Source: Liolophura sinensis
Lineage: Eukaryota > Mollusca > Polyplacophora > Chitonida > Chitonidae
Direction: 5' to 3'
DNA: 64,000 nucleotides
Assembly: GCF_032854445.1 (NCBI RefSeq)
Contig: NC_088306.1
Location: 9,512,193 to 9,576,192 of the forward strand
This document shows, piece by piece, positions 24,285 through 36,554 of this stretch. Both the position numbers and the translations under genes were made by a program. Position 1 is the first letter of the stretch. Each line of letters begins with the position of its first letter. The notes under the pieces are model-generated. The model did not search any database and was not told the DNA's origin. It saw nothing but the letters and a program-made list of their open reading frames with translations.

Positions 24285-24370
24285 TGTCCAGGAGCACGCG
24301 GCATAGTATTGTCATCGACTGTAGTGGTTTGTATTTTGACGATATCTAGTGACAATTAAACCGCGACACT

Positions 24371-24380
24371 TATATAAAAA
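24371..24380 (+). promoter_or_regulatory. TATA box of the MMP gene
   Basis: TATATAAAAA in a GC-richer setting, 470 bp upstream of the start codon. Transcription would start near 24400, giving a 5' leader of about 450 nt that contains a short upstream ORF (ATG 24553, stop 24571-24573). Confidence 0.65.
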
Positions 24381-24846
24381 GGCGTGAGAGTGTGATAGAA
24401 GCACAGACTCGTCTTCCATCTCGGACAGAGCACTTTGAATTTGAGGGCTGAGGACAAACTGTCTTACATCATCGATAAGCTTGCATGTAGTTACATATGT
24501 GTAAGTTAAGGGCCGTGTATACGACACTTCAGAACCAGTCGTTCCGCGCCTCATGCTCTACTCTGATCATTAAGGATATTTCTGGAGGAGAAAACGTTTC
24601 CTACAGCTGATAAGCTTACGCGAACTTTTCATCCCATCGTTCCTTGTGTAGAAGTGACATACTTGTTTCCTTTTTCCGACTTGCTGACTTTAGTGAAGAG
24701 CACGTTTGTCTTAGCCGAGCATCCCCTCTATACGTGTCACGCGCAGTATTTCCCCGTCGGCCGGCGCCCTCCTGAAGTTCAAGCCCTGCTGCTAACCTGG
24801 AGAATCAGCACTGCCAGTGTACGATCTAAACCTTACACGCACCATC

Positions 24847-27800
24847 ATGCATATTACCAGTACCATCGTCTTGAGTGCCTGTCTCTCCGGGCTTCTGGCT
24901 CTCATCGCCTCAGCACAAGACGTATCTGAAGGCGCTGGAGTGGTAAGTACAGCATATGTGAATATTTCCTTTACGTAACAAATCATATGCATAGCGTGAG
25001 AACATTGCATGTGTGTACCGCTAACTGTTATAAACACAAAAACCAAGACTCGTGAGAAAAACAACTTCTGAAAGCCATCGTTGTTTATGTACATGCAACC
25101 GAGTGTAGAAGATGGATTTGATTGCACACAGACGAGTTTCAAGATAGCAGATCTTCGTCACCGTGCAGTTTAATGTATTCCTACCTATGCTACCCACACC
25201 TGACTGTTGTATAAGACCTGGACACCCACAGTATAACACTGTGATCAAGGACTGTACACTTGCGTGTCACAATTTCGTATATAGTGTAACAGGAGTTACA
25301 TTTCTTTGCTACATGTCGGCTATCAAAACTGTCCACTTGACTTGCCGCTATATGTCGAGGTCGCCTTATGTTGTAACTATTCCATTTGACTCAAATGGTA
25401 ATAAGCGTCTCATGAGTTGTCGCATACAGTTTCCTGTATGTGTCTGTTAGCCCCAGGGACTAACAATTCGAACTACAGTTCGAACTTCTTGGTTTCGATG
25501 TTAAACAACAAAGCTGAGAAAATACCCAATATGCCACTCTCTCCAGTGGCAGTGCTTGTCGCATTTTCAGTTATCTCGTATTTCAGTTATTACGCCGCAT
25601 TTCAGTTATCATAAGCAACTATGATAACGTGCCAGTTGAGTCACCTAAACCAGAATTTGTGGTAAAAACTTTAGACTACGTGTTATTTACTTTCATTATT
25701 CAGTGATGCTCACTGAAGAGAACTGGGAGTAACATAGGCCTACACTCTTTGTCCCAGTCATTCACTCGCCGCTCCCCGGATTCCCTTTGGACATTACATT
25801 TGTTACGTTAAACCTAACCCCATGCGAATGATGATTTGTGCCATTTTTAACTCGTTATCCGCCGGTCCCCGGAGCCTATAATTTCCTGTGATTAACTTGC
25901 ATTCCAGCCTGGCTGCATGTGGTTTGTTTGCTTCACAACCCGTCTAATACTTCTCAGAGTCTACCACTTGCAGATTGTATCAATTATATTTAATGATCAG
26001 GTTCCCGTTATGTACGCGTACGTAATACTCCACTTGTCGCTGAAACAGCTTTACTGCATCCTCTGCCTACAATCTACATTTACACAGCGATTAAGCAGAC
26101 AAGCACTGATTTCTGTTAAAGTCTTCGTATAATACTAACTTTTGAATTGTTACAAAATGAGAAAGAGTAACCTGTCAGTAGTTAAAACAACGATAGCATA
26201 GTATAGAAAACACAACTTTTGGCTACAGGCGTTGTGGACTCAAGGCTTTGTGAAGAAGTCACGGCGTTGATTTCATTCATTTGTAGACATGTGAATGTAT
26301 ACGCAACAGACTACATGGGTTATGAAGACACGCTTGACCTGATTCCTGTAAATTCCCAGTCATGAGTAGTATATGTAACCCCCCCCCTCCAACCCCCATC
26401 TCCAACAGCCCAACTCACATACGTGTGGGTGATTCATCCCCACACACCGTCATAGTGATTCCAATGCCAGTTTCACGTTCTTATTCCGCGTGCGGTGACA
26501 TATCGCCAGAGAACATTGGCTTACTGCGTTGACGAACCTGGGAGCAGAACAAGGCGGCTTTTCTACTCTTTGCTATTTCAGATGGATCAAATCTGATTAT
26601 ATGCAGCGTGAATAATATTACACATTTCCCTGTGTTTTCCATAGGAAGTGAAAAAAGAAAGCACATGTGTGTTGGCTGACATAGTATTGATTCAATGAGT
26701 ATATATACTATGTGGGTGTTTTGTATGAGTAAGGTATTATTGTGTTCGGTTAACCCTGTACTCATTAACTCGCCTTACATAAGCGCTCACGTGATTTGTG
26801 TAAAAAGGCCTATCATGAAAGAAGCATTCATGTATTATCTAAAGACATAAGATATATAAATATGATATTCCTTAAGCTGGCAGTTGAGAATCGTTATTTG
26901 GTACACGTTACTAAGTTGTCGAATATCATAGATTGGGTGAAGAAAATAGACTATTTGAATTTTTAAAGTGCATTTTTGACATATATAGTTCAGTAAAGCC
27001 ATACAATATACAGTCACGATGAGTTGAAATTTAAATTTAAATCACACGGCTAAGATTAGAACTTTAAGCATTGTTAAATTTCTCTAAATTCGTTCGTTCG
27101 TCTCTCTGTTGTAGGACTACCTGGTCAAGTATGGGTACCTAAAACCACAAGACCCACGAACAGGCGCCTTAAGAACAGAAGAATCCTACAGAGAAGGCCT
27201 GAAGATATTCCAAGAGTTTGCCGGTCTTAATATCACAGGTAAATCAATCAATCAATCCGTCAATCGATTTATCGATTTAATAATCATTACACCAGCGTAT
27301 CCAATATTGAGCTCAAGATATAACATACATATTCTATTAAATCACCATAAAGATTCTTTTTGTCTAACAGGATGTTATGTTGAATATGACACGGTATTAC
27401 GTTATCATAACTGAATACATTCTAGCATCATTCACACAATGTACATTGTGTTAAAATTGACAGATTAATTTTTTGAGTGTAGATATTAATGTGGAATAAA
27501 ATACACTCTTAGGATGACCTCCCCGGTTGACTTTGCATAACGTGAACAACATCACTAGTTAAACGGTGACTTCTATAAGGTGGGTGTTTGTTCATGGTTG
27601 ACCTCTGACACTTGTATAAGTGTGGTAGAATCAAATCAGCACTCGAACGGTCTTATCAGGTATTATCTTGTACGTGCTTAAAACAAAAGCGTTCTGGCGA
27701 CCGCATGCTCTTTTGAGCTTCACAAGAATAACTGTACATAACCACAGCGTGCAGAGGTGTGAAGTGAACTGTTGATGTGTATACGCAGGCGTGTGTGAGT

Positions 27801-30800
27801 ATGTCGCTAACAATAGATAAGATTATGTGCAAATGACCTATTGCAGTTGGCGCCTAGCTTTAAAGGTAACAGGAAGATGTAAAATGATACATTTGCAATC
27901 TGCATTTTGCCTGTCGCAAATATATGTGTATATTTGATGTTTGTCTAAGGAAAAAAATATTGCAGAAAACATTTGTTTTCAAAACAAATTACAAGAGCGC
28001 AACGTATAAGATAGCTGGGAAATGGTGCACCATGGAAATCATTTACATTTCAGTATAGTACAAAATGTGATCTTGAAATGACTTTGAAATTAAGACCACA
28101 GAAGCACACTATCGAGAACAGTATAGTTTCGAGTACAGACTCGATTGACTCTGTACTGAGATACTGTGCGGTAACAGAAAAACATTAAATTAAGCTATAA
28201 AACTGGATCCCGCGTGATGACCCATGCCTGCACTGGCGCTTTTCTACATGTATATATTGTAGGGGTATGGGGTATAATTATTCATGATAGCTCTAATTAC
28301 TTCAGCAGGAAATCACATGAAAGGCATTTTAATAGTTCGTTTGGCGAATTTCATCCTCATACCATTAGGTACAAAGCTTTTAAAGGATAAAATTGCATTA
28401 TTATATCAAATTTTCCCTAACTATCTCCACGTATAAATTCATATTATTTTACATTTGCTGCCTTTTGTGTACAAATACATTTAGTTATTTCCCACTCAGT
28501 TGCTTTCTGATTTGATCGATGTTTTACGACATACTGAGAAATATTTCACAAAGTTTCTCAGAATAGAGGAAATTGGAAAGTTCCTAACGAGAAACCATAA
28601 CGCCTATGAATTAAGTTTTATTTCCTACAATTCTGCATCGCAGTTACATAAGTGGATTAGACTTTAAAAGTCAAAACTTATTTTTAAAAAATAATAAAGT
28701 ATTAAGGCGGAAATCATAATAAACCAGGTAACAATATGGTTGCGGAAAAGTTGAGCTAAGTAAAGATTCTCTCTACGCAAATCTGGTTAAATCTTCTTAT
28801 CAGAATGCAAATGTGGGGTGAATAAATAGCTTAATTATGGCGACAACTTTTTTTCACTCATAAAAAACCCCACCGTAATCGCATTGTTAGGACAACTCAC
28901 ATAGAATGTTATGTCATTTCGAATTATCCTCTGAACAACAAACGAGTATGGATACATTCACCATGACACTGCAGTTATCTCGCTGTTCATATCTCCTTCC
29001 TTCATCAGTTCATACAGTTTGTTCTGATCATGTGAGGTTTACACAAGGTTTGAAAGTTCCGGGTTTTACACATATTTTAAATACAACACAATAGTTACAC
29101 AGACGCTCAGAAAAAAAGACAATTTTCAAATTTCTGAAGACATTTTGATTGTCTACAATTCCACAATAAAACACGGCGTGATATCAATAGTTGTGTTATG
29201 AAACAACTTCAAATAAGCGGAAGAGTTGTGTCTTGAGACAAACAACGTGGCTGCAGTCATGCTTGACGTAGCCATTCATGCATGACGTAGGAGCATATCT
29301 GACATAACCGCGGATAATGTAGGGATAGATAGATTTCCCAGCTCTTCAGCACTTTGACTGCAGCAAGAGGATTCTTTTTCTCTTTGGAGTTTCTGTGTAT
29401 TTTGGTATGTAGTACTTTAGACGTGCTGTGACTTTTTCAAGTGTTGATTGTAACTTTGTAAGCAATACTGGTCCATCAACCTGCAGCCCCTTTTGCAATC
29501 ATGATAAATGCAATTGTGATATTTGCTTCCAGGTGTCTTAGATAGCGAGACAATGACCATGATGCAGATGCCAAGATGTGGAGTTGCTGATGAGATTGGA
29601 AATGGCTTGCGCGTCAGACGGAGAAGGAGATACACCATTCAAGGTACGAGTCTGACGTGTACATTGTATCTTATCGGAGTGTTGTGATAGTGTAATGGCG
29701 ATTTCCTCCTCCATTCTCTGAATGTAGCAAATGTGCACTGAGAGTGCGATGACCTAACGCGGAGCATCTGCTTAGGATTACGTGTTGTACATGTCCTCCA
29801 AGCGTTAAGAGTAACTCCTAGATCGGTTATCCAGTGCACATGCACTATATTCGCCAAGGCGAGGAAATCACTTAGTAAAGTAGCCCCGTGAGATCCACTA
29901 GGGCTGCTCGGCATCCGTTCCTCTATAAGTGCTGGCGCTTATAATTAGCAGGCATCACCTCTTATAATCTTTTTGCCTGCATGGCGTAGAGTTTTACATG
30001 ATATTTGTGGTTGGATAATTGGTACTGACATTCCGTTATACTGGACTAAAGAAATATATGTAATGGACATGCGCACAAGCGTGTGTGTGAAAACCTTCAC
30101 GTGAACGTCAGTTCCCCGCTTTCGAAATTGAATGATTCGTTGATTGAGTAGTAGTAGTCTGTTCTACAATCCATTAAATCTGTCGAAACAAGAATAAATC
30201 CAGCTGAAATGTATTTACTTGCTTAAAATTCATAACTCTATCTGTTGTGTCCTGTGATATCCACGAAACAAAAGCTACCATATTTCACAACTTTCCTCCA
30301 GGCAGCAAATGGCGAAAGTCTCCCCTGACTTACAAGATCACCACATATACCCAGAAGCTCACGAGGCAACAAGTGGATGATGCCGTGGAAAGAGCCTTTA
30401 AGGTAACGTAACATGCGCCCGAAATGAATGCAGAGACATCACTAATTGGCTGCTTTGTAAGGTCTATGAGCAGTTAACCAAACATCCCCTGTCTCAGCTG
30501 TGAGCCAATCAGTAACGATTGTGTTATCATGTATGTACGGCGATGTATAAATGGGAGCACAATCATGATGTCAACCGCCACATCATATCGCCACAACAGA
30601 AGTTCTCAATAAATGGCACCCTCAGACCAAGTTCTTATTTTATCAGCGTTAGGATAATTTTTTTCATTACTAACTGATTACCTAAAAAGACAAAGTATGA
30701 TCAGAATCTTGGAACAAGAGGTATAGGCAACCAAGCCGATTAGAGTGCAGAGATTGCCATCTGTAAGCATCTTCAGTGTTTATGGTACAGCAATCACCTT

Positions 30801-33800
30801 CTTTACAAGTGGTATTAAGTCATAGTCATATATTCATTGATTTTCTTTAGGTGTGGAGTGACGTGAGTCAACTTCAGTTCCGTAAAACAACCGGCACTCC
30901 TGACTTTGAGATTTACTTCGCACGCGCTTCCCATGGCGACGGCAATCCGTTTGACGGAGCTGGAAAGACACTTGCGCACGCCTTCTTCCCTCAGTTTGGA
31001 GGGGACGCCCATTTTGATGACGATGAACGCTGGACAGTGGGAACAAGCCGAGGTAAGTTTCTGTTACAGAAAAAGACATTTACAACGTATTGAACATATT
31101 TGCGACGACGATCCTCAAACGACGTTCGAACATCCAGTCAGCATGAAACACGGGACGTCTATATTACGCGAAACAAAGAAACGTTACACATTTTAATACA
31201 TAGTGTAATGGAAGTAAATCCCAGATGTTGCAAGCGTCATCTATTGCAAGTGTCATTCTAAATCTGATTCTGCTTTGCAGGCGTGGACCTCTTCCAAGTC
31301 GCCGCCCATGAGTTCGGGCACTCCCTCGGTCTGTCCCACTCCCAGGTCAGAAGCGCTTTGATGGCTCCTTTCTACCGCGGATACCAGGAAAACTTTGAAC
31401 TGGACCAAGATGATGTCGTAGCCATCCAAACTCTTTACGGTAGGTCGACACGGAAGTGCTTTCTTTTAGCTATTGTGTTATGCATATAGCTTTTGTGCAG
31501 CTAATTACTATAGTGGTCTTGAAACTCTTCCCTTTCTGTCAGATTCCCCCTCTCCTTGCAGAACTTGCGGTTGCATAAAAATAAAAAATGTAACAAAGCT
31601 GAAATTAGGTTATACACTAATAATACAAATTTTAAAAGAATGATATTTCTCCTGTTTACCTTTTATAAATTCTATAGCCAATGGGATATTATGTCCTAAC
31701 TGAAATGACTGGTGAAAAGTTATTCCTTTGATTTACGATAACAGCTCCCGACGAAACTGTCACACATCTCATAATCTTAATTCATAACGTAATGTTTTAT
31801 TCTTGTTTGTATTTAATCTGCTCGCGACTGATTTGACCGTGACCTTGTGTTGTCAAGTTTGAGGAAGACGATTACCTTGCCCGTATTGATCTTTACCGTT
31901 ACCTTGTACTTTCAATCTTTCTCCAGGTACCAGACGCCAATCCACTACCCGCACCCCCGTCACCCAACCCCCCACCCGCATTCGTCCAGTCTCTGGGGGA
32001 GGGGTTACCGTCAATACATTACCAAGAGACATCTCAGCCATCTGCCGAAATTCCAAAATCGACGCCATCACGAGGACCAAGGACGGACTCACCTACGTCT
32101 TTGCTGGTAGGTAGCCCAGCGGAAACCAAGAGACCTCAAGGCTGGGGCAATATGGGCGATTGAATAAAAGTTCCAGATATGAAGATGCATTATAGATATC
32201 ATCAGCTTGTAGACAAAAGCTAGAATTTTAATACGGGTACCTTATAACAATGACATCAAGGACGGGTTATTATGAATGTTTACATGATAGTTCTGGATAT
32301 GAAGACGAAGGCTACTTATGTAGATAGTTTCTGGTTGTAGGCACAAATTAGAAGGCGCAAACTAAAATTTTAATACCTTGTAACAATGACCTCAAGGCCG
32401 GGACAAAATGTGGACGTAAAAGTTCCGGAAGTGATATTGTTAGCATAATGCGTATTGAAGTTTTAATATCCGTTTATCACTCGTAGGGCTTATATCAAGA
32501 AGCAACAACATTAAAGTTATTATTTATTTTTTTTGCAGGCCGAAACTATTACCGTCTTAATAACGAGGGCGTTGACCCAGGCTACCCACGACGAATCAGC
32601 TGGGACTGGAAAGGAGTGGAGGGACCAATCGACGCCGCCATTACACTGTTGGAGGGAAGGACCTACTTGTTCAAGGTGAGGTTTCGACATTAGAGGAGTT
32701 TTCATTGGCTCACAATTTGCGAGATATTGCACGTAATGCCGAGCAATCTTATTTCTTCAGTGATCGATATTAACGCAAGATTGAAAGATATGATATTAAC
32801 GGTGATCAGTGATCGATATTAACGCAAGACTGGAGTTTGATAAACAAAAGGGAAGAATAGGCTGTGTGGTTTCGGTCTCGCAGTCGGAACAAACTTATAA
32901 CTGGTTGGTTATAACAAACTTTATCCTGGTTGATTTTTCCTATAGGGATCACAATACTGGAGATTCGAAAATCAACGAGAAGCGCCTGGCTACCCACGTT
33001 ACATTAGCCAAGGCTTCCGGGGACTTCCTGATAACCTTGATGCAGCTTTTACGTGGAGCGGTAACGGACAGGCTTATTTTATCAAAGGTAAGACTTTTGT
33101 CATGGCTGCCACAAGAGTTACTCCCCTTGAAACACTCACCAGCCATAAGATGGCCAATAGAGAATGTCTTTTTTTCTCCACGCGTCGGCAAACGTGAACA
33201 TGTGAACGATTTTTTTTAATGTTTTCTGTCAGTGGCTGGCATCAGTCGTTTTGACAAAATGGAACTTTAAATGAAATGCCATTCACGTACTTTTGTTATA
33301 CATTACTTGAGTATTGTATTTCATCATAAAATTGAGAAGGAATTTAATACAAATAATCAGTAGTATCGTTACACGATTTCTTTTGCAATTGCTTTAATTA
33401 AGCATTACCTTTACTGGGCATTTGTTTTTTGCTTATCAAACTATAACACCAAGCCTTTAAAAAGTCTACTTCTAATATTTTGTAAACAAAAAAAAATGGC
33501 CTAGGATGTGGTATTCAGTCCCTGTAGAGAGACTTCTTATTTGTTGATTAGGTAGCAATTACTACAAATACGCCTTCCGGACCAGCGCAAGCGGAGTGGC
33601 TCCTGGCTATCCACGGGCTCTCAGGAACTGGAGGGGTTTGCCAACCACCATCGATGCCGCGTTTAAATGGGAGAATGGCCGTACTTACTTCTTCAGCGGG
33701 CAGGATTATTACAGATTCAACGACAAAATGTTTTTGGTAAGATGTAGTTTAATCAAACATTTCTGTGGACTGTTATGTTACATCTGCCGACACAGAAATG

Positions 33801-34414
33801 TTGTTTAGTTACGCAGGTGTATTTTTGTGTGTGAAAGCAGTATTCGTAACCGTATAACCCCACAAAATATTGAACCTAAAGAAGGAATCACTTAGTTATC
33901 CAGGAGGAACTTCTGTACCAATAATAATGTATTTTGTTTGAATCTGGCATTGTCTCGTGAGATCACCCAAATAGATGCCGATAGATGTACTTCTTCTGTG
34001 AATGTTAAGTTTTCTAAATTTTTTTGCCATTTTCTTTTGATTTGCACCATGTTGTCCAATCTGCATACATGTAGGCCTATAGCTGCCTTCAACAAGAACA
34101 AACCCTAATGATTTCATTCGCTGTGACTGTTTCAGGTGGACTCTGGCTACCCTAGAAACAACTCTCATTGGTGGTTTGGCTGCTCAGGTGTTCGTCCTTC
34201 ACAACCCCAAGGTCAGGCCCCCAACGACGCCAAAAACGACATCCACGAGGCGGATATGGATGCTGACCAGTACGACGGGCCTGTTCTGGCTCATTATCCT
34301 GACAATCAGAACGGCACGAACACGGCGATCTATCCCAACAGCGCTCAACCAATCACAGCAAACTTTATTCTTACCAGTCTACTAGCTGTTGTACTACTAG
34401 CTTTGTGGTCATAA
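24847..34414 (+). CDS. Secreted/GPI-type matrix metalloproteinase, 11 exons
   Basis: Exons: 24847-24942, 27115-27238, 29533-29643, 30302-30402, 30851-31052, 31281-31439, 31927-32106, 32539-32675, 32946-33087, 33552-33736, 34136-34414. All introns are GT-AG, all phases agree, and the sum is 571 codons plus stop, close to vertebrate MT-MMPs (about 560-600). Domains: signal peptide 1-23 (cleavage after IASA); propeptide with YGYL near 39-42 and cysteine switch PRCGVAD at 87-93; furin site RVRRRRR at 100-106, mature start Tyr107; catalytic domain 107-265 with [11 protein letters not shown] at 221-231 and Met-turn ALMAP at 237-241; Pro/Thr hinge 266-298; four hemopexin blades between Cys304 and Cys495; acidic stem; hydrophobic tail 556-571 without basic residues after it. 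It should degrade extracellular matrix or shed surface proteins at the cell surface, activated by furin in the secretory route. The MT-loop of transmembrane MT-MMPs is absent. Orthology to MMP17/MMP25 or to MMP19-like forms is not settled. Confidence 0.95.
27421..27482 (+). repeat. MITE right-end fragment in MMP intron 2
   Basis: Matches the right end of the MITE at 50022-50223: 'ctagcatcattcac', then 'gttaaaattgacagattaat' and the terminal 'ttttttgagtgta'. Confidence 0.7.
28508..28605 (-). repeat. SINE-A, decayed copy in MMP intron 2
   Basis: 'gatcgatgttttacgacata' and 'gagaaatatttcac' echo the SINE-A 3' end; the remainder is diverged. Confidence 0.5.
29533..29643 (+). CDS. MMP exon 3: cysteine switch and furin site
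   Basis: This exon carries both activation devices. Cys89 in PRCGVAD would ligate the catalytic zinc and keep the zymogen inactive. Eleven residues further on, a run of five arginines after RV ends the propeptide; it fits the R-x-K/R-R furin rule several times over. Phases 1 and 1. Confidence 0.92.
31281..31439 (+). CDS. MMP exon 6: zinc-binding site and Met-turn
   Basis: Encodes His221, Glu222, His225 and His231 of the HExxHxxGxxH motif and Met239 of the Met-turn, followed by the FxLxxDDVxxIQxLYG end of the catalytic domain. All catalytic residues are present, so the enzyme should be active. Confidence 0.95.
32131..32430. repeat. About 130-bp tandem repeat in MMP intron 7
   Basis: Two full units and a partial third start near 32131, 32258 and 32392, each opening with 'caagg-cggg' and containing 'agttcc(t)ggatatgaaga'. 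It stays within the intron and does not touch the splice sites. Confidence 0.75.
32758..32829. repeat. Short direct repeat in MMP intron 8
   Basis: A 23-bp sequence beginning 'cagtgatcgatattaacg' occurs exactly twice, at 32758 and 32807. Confidence 0.8.
34136..34414 (+). CDS. MMP last exon: hemopexin end, stem, GPI-like tail
   Basis: Begins with VDSGYPR and the closing Cys495 of the hemopexin disulfide, then about 50 residues rich in Asp, Asn, Gln and Pro with an NGT glycosylation site, then a stretch of small residues (YPNSAQ) and the 16-residue hydrophobic end [16 protein letters not shown] directly before the TAA. A tail this short with no cytoplasmic residues fits GPI-anchor attachment better than a transmembrane helix; this is inference. 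Confidence 0.88.
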   Translation: MDSGYPRNNSHWWFGCSGVRPSQPQGQAPNDAKNDIHEADMDADQYDGPVLAHYPDNQNGTNTAIYPNSAQPITANFILTSLLAVVLLALWS

Positions 34415-35257
34415 GTGAGTAATTTATGAATGTTTGGTAAATGTATTTGTAAAATCCCAGCTCCACATTGTGAAAATGTGGGTTAAGTGTAGGGTATTTT
34501 TGAGGGGCGCGCTCAGTGTTGAGGTCATATGATAGACTGGCTCTTCATCTGTGACTTTCACCAACCACAAGTTTGGTCAGCTGACCTGAGTTGCCAGGTT
34601 ACAGCGCGAGGTTCTGAGAGTAGGCCGCCTTCACACCTGTAACGTGAACAGTGATTGGCTACATTCGATCAGGTGCCACCAAAGATTTTGCAATGTTTTT
34701 GTGCAATTGACTTGGTGATAATTTCGCTTATATTTTTCGCTGCATTCATTTGTTTCATTGTACTTAGATAATCCAAGGTTGCAAACCGTCACATTTGCAT
34801 ACGGGAATAACATCTTCGTATAAATCATGCTGAAATTGACCTTCAGAGTTTCGACCCCATATATAAATAGATTATTTTTCCTCGTCCACAAAACACCTGG
34901 AGCTAGATATTCAACCACATCTAACATTTACACGCAGGAGAATTGTTTTATATTTTGGAGGTATCGTTTTATTGCTAAAAGTGATGCATTTCCCAACAGG
35001 TATATTTACATTTCACCTCTTTATCTGATCTGTTGGAAATACTTGTTTAAAATGCGTGGACACATTGTATTATTTTATCCAGCATGTAAATTATTTTTGT
35101 CATTGTCTTGTTGTAGATAGCTCAAAGTTGACCATGAGTATTTCTTAACATACGCTCTGTGATGTCCCGATATATTTTATACTTGTATGCAATCTACATG
35201 TAAACTGAAGTATTTTTGATACATCGCAGATCTGTGTGCAAATTAATTTATGAGAAA

Positions 35258-35263
35258 AATAAA
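35258..35263 (+). terminator. Poly(A) signal candidate for the MMP gene
   Basis: AATAAA about 845 nt after the stop codon, followed by a GT-rich stretch ('gtcgtgtgctgg') at 35271. It is the first AATAAA on this strand that I found after the coding end. Confidence 0.5.
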
Positions 35264-36423
35264 AACGAGGTCGTGTGCTGGCACATGATCAAGATCCAAA
35301 AACGAAATAATGGCTCTTGGATAAAATGTTATGTGACTATTTATAGACATTTACTGGCGATGTTAAAATCTTAAGAATAAACGTTATTACCTTAGCGCGG
35401 CCCTGCCGTCCTCCAATCAAAATACAGCCTCCACGTTGTGAGGGTTGTCACGTGATTTGTTGTGATTTTTGTCAGCCATTTTCAGCTGTCTTGAATTTGA
35501 CATGGAGCTCATGTCTTTTCGGTGCAGCTTATCGATCCTTCGCGGAGTGGATGTAGATCCACATATAAGAAGAAATATATTAACAATATTTAATATTTTT
35601 TATATTAAAAAGTATTAACAATGTGATTACACCAGCTATACCTGTAAAACGTTATTACTTATCAACCAGCGACCATCGCTGCTTTCCTGTTTTAGAAATG
35701 GAATTCTCCAGCTTTAAGCGCTGTACTGCGATATGATATACAAACCTTTTGTCTTGAGTTGTGTAAATTTTAAAGTTGGACCCAGCAATGGCTTTCATCA
35801 AACTTTTGACTTAGCATTGAATGACGTCTGGCGACCTAATTTAGCTACAGAGAAAGTCTGAACAAAATCTACTTGCGATATCGGTGTATTATTGTATAAT
35901 AACTGAAACCTGCTCAATCTATGCTATTTGGGGACGCTATAATATACCTTGTTTTGTATCAACATGCAAGTGCATTCGGATAACGGTGTCATTTTGTTAC
36001 TGCTTTTCATTTAACCAAAAAAACAAGAAGAAAAAAATATCAACGACTAATGACATAACTTACTATACGTATAAGTATTTTTTTATAATAATATGAGCCG
36101 TTTAAACTGGCGGAAAACGTGTTAAATGTCGGTTTTATGAACTGTGATAATCCCAAGACAGCGATATGAGTTGTGCATAATTCAGAATAATCCCCGTATT
36201 ACATTGTTTTGTTGTTTATATTGTTGTTCTTGTTTTTTTTTTAATATACCGGCTGGATTTAATGGCTCCACATTAAAGATCGTAACACGTTGTACATATT
36301 CCACCTTGTACATACTCATTGATTTATTCAGTCTCATTGTAAATAAAGATTTACTCATTACACATAAAGTGTTCATGGTTTTATGGTGCTGGTTGTTGTT
36401 GTTGTGGTATACCTAAAATTTCC
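35264..36423. other. Intergenic, nothing recognised
   Basis: AT-rich with short unsupported frames on both strands. A further AATAAA occurs at about 35374. Confidence 0.45.
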
Positions 36424-36545
36424 ATTTCTCCGGTCGTACATGGGAAGGTCTATCAGCAACCCACGGTTGTATTGGGGTTTCCTCCCACATAAGTGAAGTA
36501 TTCTTGAGTACGGCGTATAACTACTATGAGATATAAAGAAATAAA
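36424..36545 (+). repeat. SINE-A, 3' half
   Basis: From 'tccggtcgtacatgggaagg' through 'attcttgagtacggcgta' to an A-rich tail, with internal loss between the two. It abuts the outer end of inverted-duplication arm 1. Confidence 0.8.
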
Positions 36546-36554
36546 ATTTTCTAT

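Noticed and set aside
24654-24929. 91-codon + strand frame over the MMP first exon
   Set aside because: It is out of frame with the signal peptide that continues into the phase-matched MMP exons, and starts without ATG.
31847-32110. 87-codon frame over the MMP hinge exon
   Set aside because: A different frame of exon 7; the hinge to hemopexin reading is the one that matches the phases of both neighbours.
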